From contig NZ_FNIQ01000006.1 in the NCBI RefSeq assembly GCF_900104025.1, positions 62,001-126,000 of the forward strand: 64,000 bases of DNA, in the 5' to 3' direction. Under the pieces are notes generated by a model that saw only the letters and a program-made list of their open reading frames with translations, did not search any database and was not told where the DNA came from. Position numbers and translations under genes: made by a program. Source of the stretch: Geodermatophilus sp. DSM 45219 (GTDB taxonomy: Bacteria > Actinomycetota > Actinomycetes > Mycobacteriales > Geodermatophilaceae). Of this stretch, positions 42,971-53,566 are shown piece after piece. How positions within the stretch are numbered: the first letter of the stretch is position 1; every line of letters starts with the position of its first letter.

Positions 42971-43762
42971 ATGACCGGACCGCGACCCCTCGCCCTCGTC
43001 ACCGGCGCCTCGAGCGGCATCGGCTTCGAGCTGGCCCGCCAGTTCGCCGAGAACGGCTTCGACCTGCTGGTCACCGCCGAGGACCCCACCATCGACACCG
43101 CCGCGGCGAAGCTGCGCAGCTCGGGCACCGCCGTGTCGGGCTTCCAGGCCGACCTGCGCACCGCCGCCGGGGTCGACGCCCTGTGGGACGCCGTGCAGGC
43201 CACCGGCCGGCCGCTCGCCGCGGCGGCCCTCAACGCCGGGGTCGGCAAGGGCGGCCCGTTCGTCGAGAACCCGGTCGAGGACGAGCTGGCCATCATCGAC
43301 CTGAACGTCCGCTCGACCGTGCTGCTGGCCAAGCACGTGCTCCGCGGCATGGCGGCCCGGGGCGAGGGCCGGGTGCTGTTCACCTCGTCGGTCGCCTCGA
43401 CCATGCCCGGTCCCTTCCAGGCGGTCTACAACGCCTCCAAGTCCTTCGTGCAGTCCTTCGCCGAGGCGCTCGCCGAGGAGCTGGCGGACACCGGGGTCAC
43501 CGTCACCTCGCTCATGCCCGGGCCCACCGACACCGAGTTCTTCGAGCGCGGCGACCTCATGGACACCACGCTCGGCCAAGGCCCCAAGGACGACCCGGCC
43601 CAGGTCGCGAGGCAGGGCTTCGAGGGCCTCATGGAGGGTGAGCGCAAGGTGCTGGGCGGCTCGGTGATGAGCAAGGCGCAGGCGGTGGTCAACTCGGTGC
43701 TGCCGGACAAGCTCAAGGCCAAGGGCCACGCGAAGATGGCCGAGCCGGGCAGCGCGGGGTAG
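42971..43762 (+). CDS. short-chain dehydrogenase/reductase (SDR)
   Basis: A 263-residue classical SDR. TGASSGIGFELARQF is the cofactor motif near residue 11, LNAGVGKGGPF replaces NNAG, Ser is in FTSSVAS and the catalytic YNASK is near residue 156. A C-terminal extension rich in Lys follows. It lies 30 bp after the ligase gene and 4 bp before the erythromycin-esterase-like gene, so it is in the same unit. The substrate is unknown. Confidence 0.83.
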   Translation: MTGPRPLALVTGASSGIGFELARQFAENGFDLLVTAEDPTIDTAAAKLRSSGTAVSGFQADLRTAAGVDALWDAVQATGRPLAAAALNAGVGKGGPFVENPVEDELAIIDLNVRSTVLLAKHVLRGMAARGEGRVLFTSSVASTMPGPFQAVYNASKSFVQSFAEALAEELADTGVTVTSLMPGPTDTEFFERGDLMDTTLGQGPKDDPAQVARQGFEGLMEGERKVLGGSVMSKAQAVVNSVLPDKLKAKGHAKMAEPGSAG

Positions 43763-43766
43763 TGCC

Positions 43767-45050
43767 GTGGCCGGCGTCCGCGACCTGGCCCTGCCGCTGC
43801 GGGACCCGGCCGACCTCGACCCGCTGCTGGAGCGGGCCGGGGACGCGCGCGTCGTGGCGATCGGCGAGGCCAGCCACGGCACCCACGAGTACTACGCCTG
43901 GCGCGCGGCGCTGACCCGCCGGCTGGTCACCGAGCACGGCTTCGGCTTCGTCGCGGTCGAGGGGGACTGGCCCGACTGCCAGCGGGTGAACCGGAGCGTC
44001 AAGCTGCGGGACGGTGCCGACGCCGACCCGCGCGACGCGCTCGACGCCTTCGCCCGCTGGCCGACCTGGATGTGGGCCAACGACGACGTCGTCGAGTTCT
44101 GCCGCTGGCTGCGCGACCTCAACGCCGAGCGGGCCGACGACGAGCGGGTCGGCTTCTACGGCCTGGACGTCTACAGCCTCTGGGACTCCATGCACGAGCT
44201 CGTGGGCTGGCTGCGCGAGAACGAGCCGGACCACGCGGACGCCGCCGTCCGGGCGCTGCGCTGCTTCGAGCCCTTCGGGGAGGACGGTGCGGAGTACGCC
44301 TTCGCCAGCCGCTTCGCGCCGTCGTCCTGCGAGCAGGCCGTGGTGGACCTGCTGCACCGGTTGTGCCAGGAGCGCGGGCGGGAGGGACCCGGCACCGACC
44401 CGGAGGCCCGCTTCTCCGCCGAGCAGAACGCCGCGGTGGTGGTGGACGCCGAGCGCTACTACCGGGCGATGGTGCAGGGCTCGGCGGAGTCCTGGAACGT
44501 CCGCGACGTGCACATGGCCGACGTCCTCGACCGGCTGCTCGGCCATGCCGGGGACAGGGCCGTCGTGTGGGAGCACAACACGCACGTCGGCGACGCCCGG
44601 GCCACCGACATGGCCGACGCCGGGATGACCAACGTCGGGCAGCTGCTGCGGGAGCGGCACGGTGCGGACGACGTCGTCCTGGTCGGGTTCGGCGGGTACC
44701 GCGGCGGGGTGGTCGCGGGCAGCGAGTGGGGCGCGCAGATGGAGCGGATGCCGGTGCCGGAGGCCCGCGGCGGCAGCCTCGAGGCGGTCCTGCACGAGGA
44801 GCTGGGGCACGACGCGCTGCTCGTCTGGGAGCCCGGCGGCGCGCGTCCGCCCGCGCTGGACCGGCGGCTGGACCACCGGGCGATCGGCGTGGTCTACCGG
44901 CCCGAGCGCGAACGGTGGGGCAACTACGTGCCCACCGTGCTGGGGGAGCGGTACGACGCCTTCCTGTACCTGGAGGACACCACCCCGCTGCAGCCGCTGC
45001 ACCTGGAACGTCCCGACGAGCACGTGCCGCCGCTGGCACACGTGGTCTAG
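43767..45050 (+). CDS. erythromycin esterase family protein
   Basis: A 427-residue EreA/EreB-like protein. The family signature GEASHGTHEYYAWR is near residue 33, with the second His/Glu cluster in VWEHNTHVGDARATDMAD near residue 270. True Ere enzymes open the macrolactone ring, but most actinobacterial homologues lie in stress or succinoglycan-like loci with unknown substrates, so resistance should not be assumed. It sits 4 bp after the SDR and directly abuts the next gene. GTG 43767 is the only start compatible with that spacing. Confidence 0.8.
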   Translation: MAGVRDLALPLRDPADLDPLLERAGDARVVAIGEASHGTHEYYAWRAALTRRLVTEHGFGFVAVEGDWPDCQRVNRSVKLRDGADADPRDALDAFARWPTWMWANDDVVEFCRWLRDLNAERADDERVGFYGLDVYSLWDSMHELVGWLRENEPDHADAAVRALRCFEPFGEDGAEYAFASRFAPSSCEQAVVDLLHRLCQERGREGPGTDPEARFSAEQNAAVVVDAERYYRAMVQGSAESWNVRDVHMADVLDRLLGHAGDRAVVWEHNTHVGDARATDMADAGMTNVGQLLRERHGADDVVLVGFGGYRGGVVAGSEWGAQMERMPVPEARGGSLEAVLHEELGHDALLVWEPGGARPPALDRRLDHRAIGVVYRPERERWGNYVPTVLGERYDAFLYLEDTTPLQPLHLERPDEHVPPLAHVV

Positions 45051-45782
45051 ATGGAGGACCCCCTGACCCCCCACCACTCGCAGGCTCGCGGCGGGCCCCT
45101 GCAGGGGGCGGCCCGCGGGGCCGCGGAGGGACGGCTCGGTGCCCGGCAGGTGGCGGCTCCGGCGGCGGTCCCGTACCCGCCCGGCCGGCGCAGGCTGGAG
45201 CTCGGCCCGCACGCGCAGGCCGAGCTCGTCGTCCCCGAGGGCCCGCCGCGGCCCCGGCCGCTGCTGGTCTTCTTCCACGGCGCGGGCGGCACGGCGGCGC
45301 AGGGCGTCGCCCTGGTCGGCGACCCCGCCACCGCGCGGGACGCGCTGGTGCTGGCGCCCTCGTCGGTCGGCTCGACCTGGGACCTCATCGCCGGCGGGCT
45401 GGGCCGCGACGTCGCGGTGCTCGACGCCGCGCTGGACCAGGTCTTCGCCCGCCAGCCGGTCACCGGGGTGGCCTTCGGCGGCTTCTCCGACGGCGCCTCG
45501 TACGCCCTGAGCCTCGGCCTGGCCAACGGCGACCTGGCCGGGGCGGTGCTCGCCTTCTCGCCCGGGTTCGCCGCCCCGCCGCGGCTGGCCGGCCGCCCGC
45601 GGGTGTGGATCTCCCACGGCACCGGCGACCGGGTGCTGCCGGTCGAGCGGTGCGGACGGCGACTGGCCCGACAGCTGACCGACGGCGGGTACGACGTCAC
45701 CTACGAGGAGTTCGACGGCGGCCACGTCGTCCGGCCCGAGGACGTGACGGCCGCCCTCACCACCTGGCTCGGCGACGCCTGA
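45051..45782 (+). CDS. alpha/beta hydrolase (phospholipase/carboxylesterase-like)
   Basis: A 243-residue serine hydrolase. It shows VFFHGAGGTAAQG (oxyanion), the nucleophile elbow GGFSDGAS near residue 150, the acid in GTGDRVLPVE and the base in DGGHVVRPED. The overall layout resembles the phospholipase/carboxylesterase and feruloyl-esterase-like families. Its ATG directly follows the TAG of the erythromycin-esterase-like gene (no gap). It is the last gene of the operon and is followed at once by a perfect hairpin. Confidence 0.78.
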   Translation: MEDPLTPHHSQARGGPLQGAARGAAEGRLGARQVAAPAAVPYPPGRRRLELGPHAQAELVVPEGPPRPRPLLVFFHGAGGTAAQGVALVGDPATARDALVLAPSSVGSTWDLIAGGLGRDVAVLDAALDQVFARQPVTGVAFGGFSDGASYALSLGLANGDLAGAVLAFSPGFAAPPRLAGRPRVWISHGTGDRVLPVERCGRRLARQLTDGGYDVTYEEFDGGHVVRPEDVTAALTTWLGDA

Positions 45783-45814
45783 GCGGTGCCTCCCGCGCGC
45801 GGGAGGCACCGCTC
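45781..45814. terminator. 34-bp perfect palindrome, bidirectional terminator
   Basis: The arm GAGCGGTGCCTCCCGCG (45781-45797) is followed immediately by its exact reverse complement. It lies between the end of the amylosucrase operon and the end of the convergent ndh gene (45818), so it can terminate both. There is no T-run. A second member of the same family occurs at 56924-56949. Confidence 0.75.
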
Positions 45815-45817
45815 GGG

Positions 45818-47242
45818 CTATGCAGACCTGCGCTCGGTGACGTCCGTGGGTGCTGCGTCCGGGTCCTTGCGGCCGCCGGTCTTGGAGACGGCGAACTGCG
45901 GGCCGAGCTCCTCCAGCGCCAGCCGGCCGTAGACCTGCTGCTGGGTGGCCACCCGCTCGGCGCGGCCGCGGCCGAGGAAGCTGACCAGCCAGTGCAGCAC
46001 CGCGGTCAGGCGGCTCTTGAACCCGACGATGTACAGCAGGTGGACGACCAGCCACAGCACCCAGGCGGTGAAGCCCTCGAACTTCAGGCCCTTGATGTCG
46101 GCGACGGCCGAGAAGCGCGAGATGGTCGCCATGTTGCCCTTGTCCCGGTAGTGGAACGGGCTCTGCGGCTGCTTGCCGGCGATCCGCCGCTGGATCGCCT
46201 CGGCTGCGTACCGACCGCCCTGGATGGCGACCTGGGCCACGCCGGGCAGCTTGTCGAGCGCCATCATGTCGCCGACCACGTGCACCTCGGGGTGCCCGGG
46301 CAGGGTCAGGTCGGGCTGCACCGAGATCCGGCCGGCCCGGTCGACCTCGGCACCGGACTGCTCGGCGAGCAGCCGGCCCAGCGGGCTGGCCTGCACGCCC
46401 GCCGCCCACACCTTGGTGGCCGCCGAGATCCGCCGGACCTGACCCTCGGCGTCCTTGATCTCGAGACCGTTGGCGTCCACGTCCGTCACCATCGCGCCCA
46501 GCTGCACCTCGACGCCGATCTCGTTGAGGTGCCGGCGGGCGCGCTCGCCGAGCTTCTCGCCGAACGGCGGGAGGACCTGCGGCGCGGCGTCGAGCAGGAC
46601 GATCCGCGACTGGGTCGGGTCGATGCTGCGGAAGTCGCGGCGCAGGGTGCGGTGGGCCAGCTCGGCGATCTGGCCGGCCATCTCCACTCCGGTGGGCCCG
46701 GCGCCCACCACGACGAAGGTGAGCAGCCGGTCGCGCTCGGCCGGGTCGGTGGCCAGCTCCGCCAACTCGAACGCGCCGAAGATGCGGCCGCGCAGCTCGA
46801 GGGCGTCGTCGATGCTCTTCATGCCCGGCGCGAACTCGGCGAACTGGTCGTTGCCGAAGTAGGACTGCCCGGCGCCCGCGGCGACGACGAGCTCGTCGTA
46901 GGGGTGCACCGTGGTGCGACCCAGGATGGTGGAGGTGACCGTGCGGGCGGCCAGGTCGACGCCGGTGACCTCACCGAGCACGACCCGGGCGTTCTGCTGG
47001 TGCCGCAGGATCTCGCGGGTGGCCGGTGCGATCTCGCCCTCGGACAGGATGCCGGTGGCCACCTGGTAGAGCAGCGGCTGGAACAGGTGGTGGCTGGTCT
47101 TGCCGATGACGGTGAGGTCGACCGGTGCCCGCCTGAGCGCCTTGGCGGCGAACAGCCCGCCGAAACCGGAGCCGACGATGACGACCCGGGGCCGACCGGA
47201 CGAGGAGGCGCCGACGGGGTCGGCCACAGGTGATGTCGTCAT
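45818..47242 (-). CDS. ndh: type II NADH dehydrogenase
   Basis: A 474-residue non-proton-pumping NADH:quinone oxidoreductase. The FAD motif VVIVGSGFGGLFAAKAL is at residues ~19-35 and the NAD motif FVVVGAGPTGVEMAGQIAEL near residue 180. The conserved C-terminal quinone-site region with AIQGGRYAAEAI is followed by a hydrophobic membrane-binding segment (WVLWLVVHLLYIVGF). It passes electrons from NADH to menaquinone at the inner membrane face. ATG 47242 is the start; it is monocistronic, with a palindromic terminator after it. Confidence 0.92.
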   Translation of the reverse strand: MTTSPVADPVGASSSGRPRVVIVGSGFGGLFAAKALRRAPVDLTVIGKTSHHLFQPLLYQVATGILSEGEIAPATREILRHQQNARVVLGEVTGVDLAARTVTSTILGRTTVHPYDELVVAAGAGQSYFGNDQFAEFAPGMKSIDDALELRGRIFGAFELAELATDPAERDRLLTFVVVGAGPTGVEMAGQIAELAHRTLRRDFRSIDPTQSRIVLLDAAPQVLPPFGEKLGERARRHLNEIGVEVQLGAMVTDVDANGLEIKDAEGQVRRISAATKVWAAGVQASPLGRLLAEQSGAEVDRAGRISVQPDLTLPGHPEVHVVGDMMALDKLPGVAQVAIQGGRYAAEAIQRRIAGKQPQSPFHYRDKGNMATISRFSAVADIKGLKFEGFTAWVLWLVVHLLYIVGFKSRLTAVLHWLVSFLGRGRAERVATQQQVYGRLALEELGPQFAVSKTGGRKDPDAAPTDVTERRSA

Positions 47243-47361
47243 GATGAATCAGTCTCCCACCTCGGTGTCTGCCGGCCGTGCACGGCCGGGAGCGATCCAG
47301 GCCACAGTCCGCACACCTACCCGCTGCCGTGCTCCCCACGCCGGCGCGGTAGACCGGTCCG

Positions 47362-48036
47362 GTGTCGGAACCCCTGATCGAGCTGGTGGTCGTCCCCGGT
47401 CTCGGCCTCGACGAGCGGTCCTGGGCCCGGGTGCTCGACGAGCTGCCGGCCGACCTGGTCCTGTTGCCGGGACTGGGGCTGCCGGCGCCGGTGCCGCCGC
47501 TGGAGACGCTCGCCGCCCGGCTGCGGGACCGCCTCGGCGACGGGCCGGTGCTGCTGGCCGGGCACTCGCAGGGCTGCCAGGTGGTCGCGGCCGCGGCCGG
47601 TGACCCGCGGGTGGCCGGCCTGGTGCTGCTCGGGCCGACCACCGACCCCCGGCTGCGGTCGGTGGCCGGGCTGGTCCGGCGCTGGCTGGGGACGGCGGTG
47701 CGCGAGCGGTGGCCGCACGCGCCGCTGGTGGTGCCGCAGTGGCTGCGCACCGGCCCGCGCGCGATGCGGCAGCTGTGGGTGGCCGCCTCGCCCGACCCGA
47801 TCCAGGACCGGCTGCGGACGGTGCGGGTGCCGGTCACCGTCGTCCGCGGGACGCGTGACCGGCTCTGCGCGCACGACTGGGCCACCGCGGTGCGGGCGGC
47901 CGCGCCGCACGCCCGGCTGGTCGAGCTGCCCGGGGCGGCGCACCTGACCCCGATGACCCATCCGGGCGAGGTCGCGGCGGTGCTCCGCCGGGCCGCGGGC
48001 GAGGCCGCCGTGCTCCGGTCGCGGCCCGGCGCCTGA
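47362..48036 (+). CDS. alpha/beta hydrolase
   Basis: A 224-residue serine hydrolase with VPGLGLDERSW near the N-terminus, the nucleophile elbow AGHSQGCQ near residue 70, Asp in RGTRDRLCAHDW and His in GAAHLTPM. It is smaller than typical esterases and has no cap domain. GTG 47362 follows TAGACC by 6 nt with no Shine-Dalgarno. It stands 119 bp from the divergent ndh gene. The substrate is unknown. Confidence 0.78.
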   Translation: MSEPLIELVVVPGLGLDERSWARVLDELPADLVLLPGLGLPAPVPPLETLAARLRDRLGDGPVLLAGHSQGCQVVAAAAGDPRVAGLVLLGPTTDPRLRSVAGLVRRWLGTAVRERWPHAPLVVPQWLRTGPRAMRQLWVAASPDPIQDRLRTVRVPVTVVRGTRDRLCAHDWATAVRAAAPHARLVELPGAAHLTPMTHPGEVAAVLRRAAGEAAVLRSRPGA

Positions 48037-48093
48037 GGACCCGTTCGGCTCACGGCCCCTGGCGGGGAGGCGACTGCGTGTCACGATGTGGAC

Positions 48094-49260
48094 GTGGCCT
48101 CCTCCTCCGCCTCGGCCGGCGCGCTGCTGCGGCACGTCCGCACCGGGCGCGCACGCAGCCGGGCCGAGCTGGTGGCGCTCACCGGCGCCTCGCGCAACAC
48201 CGTGAGCGCGAGGGTCGACCAGCTGATCGCGGCGAACCTGCTGGCCGAGGGCGGACGGGGCTGGAGCACCGGCGGCCGGCCGCCCACCCTGCTGGAGTTC
48301 AACAGCCGGGCCGGCTGCGTGCTCGCCGTCGACCTCGGTGTCACGAGCGTCGACGTCGCGGTCACCGACCTCTCCGCGCGGATCCTCGCCACGATCGGCC
48401 ACCCGATCGACATCGCCGACGGCCCCGGCCCGGTGCTGGCCGAGGTCGACCGGCTGGCCCAGCTGGTGCTCGCCGAGGCGGGCCTGGAGCCGGCCGACGT
48501 GTGCGCCATCGGCATCGGCGTGCCCGGCCCCGTGGAGCACTCCAGCGGGCGCCCCTCGCACCCGCCGATCATGCCGGGCTGGCACGACTTCCCCATCCCC
48601 AGCGCGTTCGGCCGCTACGAGTGCCCGGTGTACGTCGACAACGACGTCAACGTCATGGCGCTGGGGGAGATGGGCGCCGCCGGGTCGGTGCAGGACGTGC
48701 TGGTCGTCAAGGTCGGCACCGGCATCGGCTGCGGCGTCATCGTCGACGGGCGGGTCTACCGCGGCGCGCAGGGCAGTGCCGGGGACATCGGGCACATCCA
48801 CGTGACCACGGCCGACGGCCGGCTGGTGACCTGCCGCTGCGGCCAGGAGAACTGCCTCGAGGCGCTCGCCGGCGGGGGCGCGCTGCTCCGTGACGCGCTG
48901 GCCGCGGGGTTGCCGGTGAGCACCACCCGCGAGGTCGTGGAGCGCGCGGCGCACGGCGACGGGGCGGCCATCGAGCTGGTGCGCGAGGCCGGCCGGACGA
49001 TCGGCACGGTGCTCGCGGCGCTGGTCAACTTCTTCAACCCGCACCGCATCGTCATCACCGGCGGCGTGGCGCAGGCCGGCGTCCCGCTGCTGGCCGGCAT
49101 CCGCGAGTCGGTCTACCGGCGGTCGATGCCGCTGGCCGCCCGCACGCTGGAGATCACCGTCAGCGCGGCCCCCGAGCTGTCCGGGCGGGTGGGCGCCGCG
49201 CTCATGGCGATCGAGGGCTTCCTGGACGAGGACTCGGTCGAGCAGGCGCTCGCCCGCTGA
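48094..49260 (+). CDS. ROK family transcriptional regulator
   Basis: A 388-residue ROK protein with an N-terminal winged helix (RSRAELVALTGASRNTVSAR, residues ~20-60) and a sugar-kinase-like domain. The ATP-site motif is LAVDLGVTSVDVAV, and the ROK zinc motif is CRCGQENCLEAL near residue 250. GTG 48094 is preferred over GTG 48088 because CACGAT ends exactly 6 nt before it. It probably responds to a sugar; the ribose-type ABC operon about 1.45 kb downstream, beyond a serpin gene, is the likely target. Confidence 0.83.
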   Translation: MASSSASAGALLRHVRTGRARSRAELVALTGASRNTVSARVDQLIAANLLAEGGRGWSTGGRPPTLLEFNSRAGCVLAVDLGVTSVDVAVTDLSARILATIGHPIDIADGPGPVLAEVDRLAQLVLAEAGLEPADVCAIGIGVPGPVEHSSGRPSHPPIMPGWHDFPIPSAFGRYECPVYVDNDVNVMALGEMGAAGSVQDVLVVKVGTGIGCGVIVDGRVYRGAQGSAGDIGHIHVTTADGRLVTCRCGQENCLEALAGGGALLRDALAAGLPVSTTREVVERAAHGDGAAIELVREAGRTIGTVLAALVNFFNPHRIVITGGVAQAGVPLLAGIRESVYRRSMPLAARTLEITVSAAPELSGRVGAALMAIEGFLDEDSVEQALAR

Positions 49261-49269
49261 CGGGGCAGC

Positions 49270-50523
49270 TCAGCCGCCGGGGCTGTGGACCGCGGCGAGG
49301 AACAGCGGTGAACGCGTCGCCGTGTCGGTGAGCAGGAGCAGGAACGGGCGGTCGAAGGAGACCACGCGCGACGCGGGGACCCGCGCCGAGGCCTCGAGCG
49401 CGATGCCGGTGGCGGCGGCCGCCTCCGTGCCCTCCTCGTCCACCGCCAGGAAGGTCTTCTGCACCACCTGGGCCACCTGCAGCGGGCCGCCGAGGGCCGG
49501 GAAGTCGCCGGCGGCGGGCAGCCCGAGGGCGGTCAGCGGCACGAGCAGCTCGTGGGTCTGCTCGACCGTCATCCGCGGCAGCCGGACGCCGACGTCCTCG
49601 GGTGTGCCGCTCTGCAGGGCGGCCAGCGTCGCGGCGTCGACCGCGCAGGGCCCGGTGCCCTCGGGCGGCAGGACGGCGACGGCGGCCAGGGTGCCGTCGC
49701 GGTAGGGCAGCTCGACGCCCTGCCAGCCGCCCGACGTGCGCAGCCGACCGGACCCGCCGGCCATCATGTCGACGGTGCGTGTGCCCGAGGGGGTGGCGAA
49801 CGGGGCCTCCCCGGTGCCGGTGAACGGCACCGCCCACCGGGCCTGCAGGTGCAGGGCGTTGGTCAGCACGGCCTGGGTGCCCGGCGGCAGCGGCCGGTCG
49901 AACAGGTCCTGGATCCGCCCGCGGGTGTCCTCGGCGACGGTCGCGTCGATCCGGTCGGTGGCGCCGGCCGGGTCGCCGGCGAAGTCCAGCGCCCGGACGT
50001 CGGCCGCCAGGGCCGTGGCGATGTCGTCGAGGTAGCCGGTGTCGGGCGCCAGGCCGCGGGCGGTCCAGAGCCGGTTGCTCGTCTGCAGCGAGTCCGGCGC
50101 GTCCTCGTCGTCCGGGTCGCCCGCGTACCGCAGGCCGTCGAGGGCCGCCGTGTGCTCGCGCATCGCGGCGACCAGTTCCGGGGACCACGCCGGCAGGTGC
50201 AGCAGGTCCTGCAGCGCGTCGGCCGTCGGCCCGGCAGCCGCCGGGTACAGCAGGCTCAGCGCCAGCGCCGCGGACGCCGGGGACAGCAGCACGTCCTGTT
50301 CCGCGGCGTCCCGGCACACCTCCTGCAGCAGGTCGACGCCGAAGGCGGTCTGCGCCGCGGCGACGTCGTCCGCCGTCAGGCTGCCGCCCGGGACCGGGAC
50401 GACGTCCCCCCGGTGCACCAGCGGGGTCGCGCCCGCCGAGCCGCAGGCGGTCAGCACGGCGGTCACGGCGACGGCGGCCAGCCGCCGGGACGGGCCGAGT
50501 CGACCGTCCGTCTCCCGAGCCAT
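49270..50523 (-). CDS. serpin lipoprotein (serine protease inhibitor)
   Basis: A 417-residue serpin with a bacterial lipoprotein signal (AVTAVLTACGS, Cys ~27). Serpin core motifs are present, such as SNRLWTARGLAPDTGYL, TNALHLQARWAVPF and a C-terminal SFDRPFLLLLTD. The reactive-loop hinge EEGTEAAAAT (starting at residue 363) is the canonical inhibitory form with small residues at P12-P9, so it should trap proteases rather than be a non-inhibitory relative. By the usual register the scissile bond lies about at the Ser-Ala/Arg of LEASARVP. ATG 50523 has GAGGAG upstream. It is convergent with the ROK gene. Confidence 0.85.
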   Translation of the reverse strand: MARETDGRLGPSRRLAAVAVTAVLTACGSAGATPLVHRGDVVPVPGGSLTADDVAAAQTAFGVDLLQEVCRDAAEQDVLLSPASAALALSLLYPAAAGPTADALQDLLHLPAWSPELVAAMREHTAALDGLRYAGDPDDEDAPDSLQTSNRLWTARGLAPDTGYLDDIATALAADVRALDFAGDPAGATDRIDATVAEDTRGRIQDLFDRPLPPGTQAVLTNALHLQARWAVPFTGTGEAPFATPSGTRTVDMMAGGSGRLRTSGGWQGVELPYRDGTLAAVAVLPPEGTGPCAVDAATLAALQSGTPEDVGVRLPRMTVEQTHELLVPLTALGLPAAGDFPALGGPLQVAQVVQKTFLAVDEEGTEAAAATGIALEASARVPASRVVSFDRPFLLLLTDTATRSPLFLAAVHSPGG

Positions 50524-50632
50524 GCCACTCCTCTCGTCGCCCCCTGCTCATCGGACGCGGTGAGGGCGCGGCCCCGCACGACGCCGTGGCCGAACCGTGA
50601 CCTACCGCCTCGGGATCGGCCGTGCCGTGGCC

Positions 50633-50661
50633 TTGACCACACTCAGTCGGCCCCTTATGTT
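50633..50661 (+). promoter_or_regulatory. promoter of the sugar ABC operon
   Basis: TTGACC (50633-50638), a 17-bp spacer and TATGTT (50656-50661) match a sigma-70-type promoter. An inverted pair AGTCGG (50645-50650) and CCGACT (50672-50677) brackets the -10 and start region and could bind a repressor such as the nearby ROK protein. Confidence 0.55.
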
Positions 50662-50714
50662 CTCGACTCAGCCGACTAATGGTCAGCGCTGAGCAGAAGT
50701 CCGGGAGGACCGAT

Positions 50715-52291
<1,577 letters not shown>

Positions 52292-52295
<4 letters not shown>

Positions 52296-53464
52296 GCAGC
52301 AGCACGGCAGCGACGACGGCGGAGGCCCCGCGGCCGCCGGCCGGCCCGGCACCGCGCGGCGGCGGGAAGGGCGCCGGGTTCATGTCCGGCCCGGTCGGCC
52401 GCAACCTCGGCCTGGTGGTCGCCCTGGTGGTGCTCTGCATCGTCGGCGCGGTCACCGCACCGGACCGGTTCGTCGACGTCGACAACGTGCTCACCATCCT
52501 GCGGGCGGCGGCGGTGATCGGCGTGGTCAGCGTCGGCATGACGTTCGTGATCATCGGCGGCGGCATCGACCTCTCGGTCGGCGCGATCGTGGCGCTGTCG
52601 TCGGTCTGGGCGACCACGCTGGCCACCCAGGCCATGGCCGAGGACGTCCACTGGGTCGTCATGGTCTTCACCGCGCTGGCCGTCGGGGCCGGGGCCGGCC
52701 TGGTCAACGGCGTGGTGATCGCCTACGGCAAGCTGGTCGCCTTCATCGCCACGCTCGCCATGCTCGCCGCCGCCCGGGGCCTGGCGGAGATCATCGCCAA
52801 CCGGCGCACCCAGATCGTGCAGAACGCCGACTTCCTCGCGTTCTTCTCCGGTGACGTGCTCGGCGTCCCGACCCTGGTCATCATCTTCGCGCTGGTCGCG
52901 GTCGCCGGCTGGGTGCTGCTCAACCGGACGACGTTCGGCCGGCGCACCTTCGCCGTCGGTGGCAACGCCGAGGCCGCGCGGCTGGCCGGCATCCGGGTGC
53001 AGCGGCACACCATGTGGCTCTACGTGCTGTCCGGGCTCACCTGCGGCATCGCCGCGGTCATGCTCATGGCCCGGACGACGACCGGCAGCTCCACCCACGG
53101 CACGCTCTACGAGCTGGACGCGATCGCCGCGGTCGTCATCGGCGGCACGCTGCTCATCGGCGGCCGGGGCACGATCGTCGGCACCGTCCTCGGCGTGCTG
53201 ATCTTCACCACGCTCGGCAACGTCTTCACGCTGAACAACCTGTCCAGCTCCGCCCAGGCCGTCGCCCGCGGCGTGATCATCGTCGTCGCCGTCCTGCTGC
53301 AGATGCGGCTGGCCACCGGCAGCTTCAGCCTGCGCCGGCTGGGCCGGGGCTCGGACGCCGGGAGCCCGCCCGCGGTGGCCGGCGCGGCCGGCACGGTCTC
53401 CGGCGGCGCGACGCCGGGCGGCCCGGGTGGACCGGCACCCGGCGCGACGACCGACCGCGCCTGA
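52292..53464 (+). CDS. ribose-type sugar ABC transporter permease
   Basis: A 390-residue inner-membrane permease of the RbsC/BPD_transp_2 family with eight to ten helices. The family segment GGGIDLSVGAIVALSSV is clear, as are FAVGGNAEAARLAGI (the coupling loop) and IGGTLLIGGRGTIVGT. A hydrophilic N-terminus and a Gly/Ala/Pro-rich C-terminal tail of about 40 residues flank the core. ATG overlap with the ATPase shows coupled translation. Confidence 0.9.
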
Positions 53465-53566
53465 CGGCGCCGCACCCCTGGACTCCCCGGGCCGCCGGCT
53501 CGGGAGACGCACCACCCCCACCACCTGGCCGACACCAGCCAGGGAGGCGATCCCCGAGGAGAAGAG

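Noticed and set aside
43767-45050. Macrolide resistance determinant
   Set aside because: The protein belongs to the erythromycin esterase family, but most actinobacterial members are not shown to act on macrolides and the operon context is metabolic, so no resistance role is claimed.
44072-47233. 1053-codon plus-strand frame across the erythromycin-esterase-like gene, hydrolase and ndh
   Set aside because: It is the out-of-frame shadow of the first two genes and antisense to ndh; composition is Arg/Gly/Ala-rich with no fold or start signal.
50679-50714. ATG 50679 as the start of the sugar ABC ATPase
   Set aside because: There is no Shine-Dalgarno before it, whereas GTG 50715 has GGGAGG at the right distance and leaves the whole ATPase domain intact.
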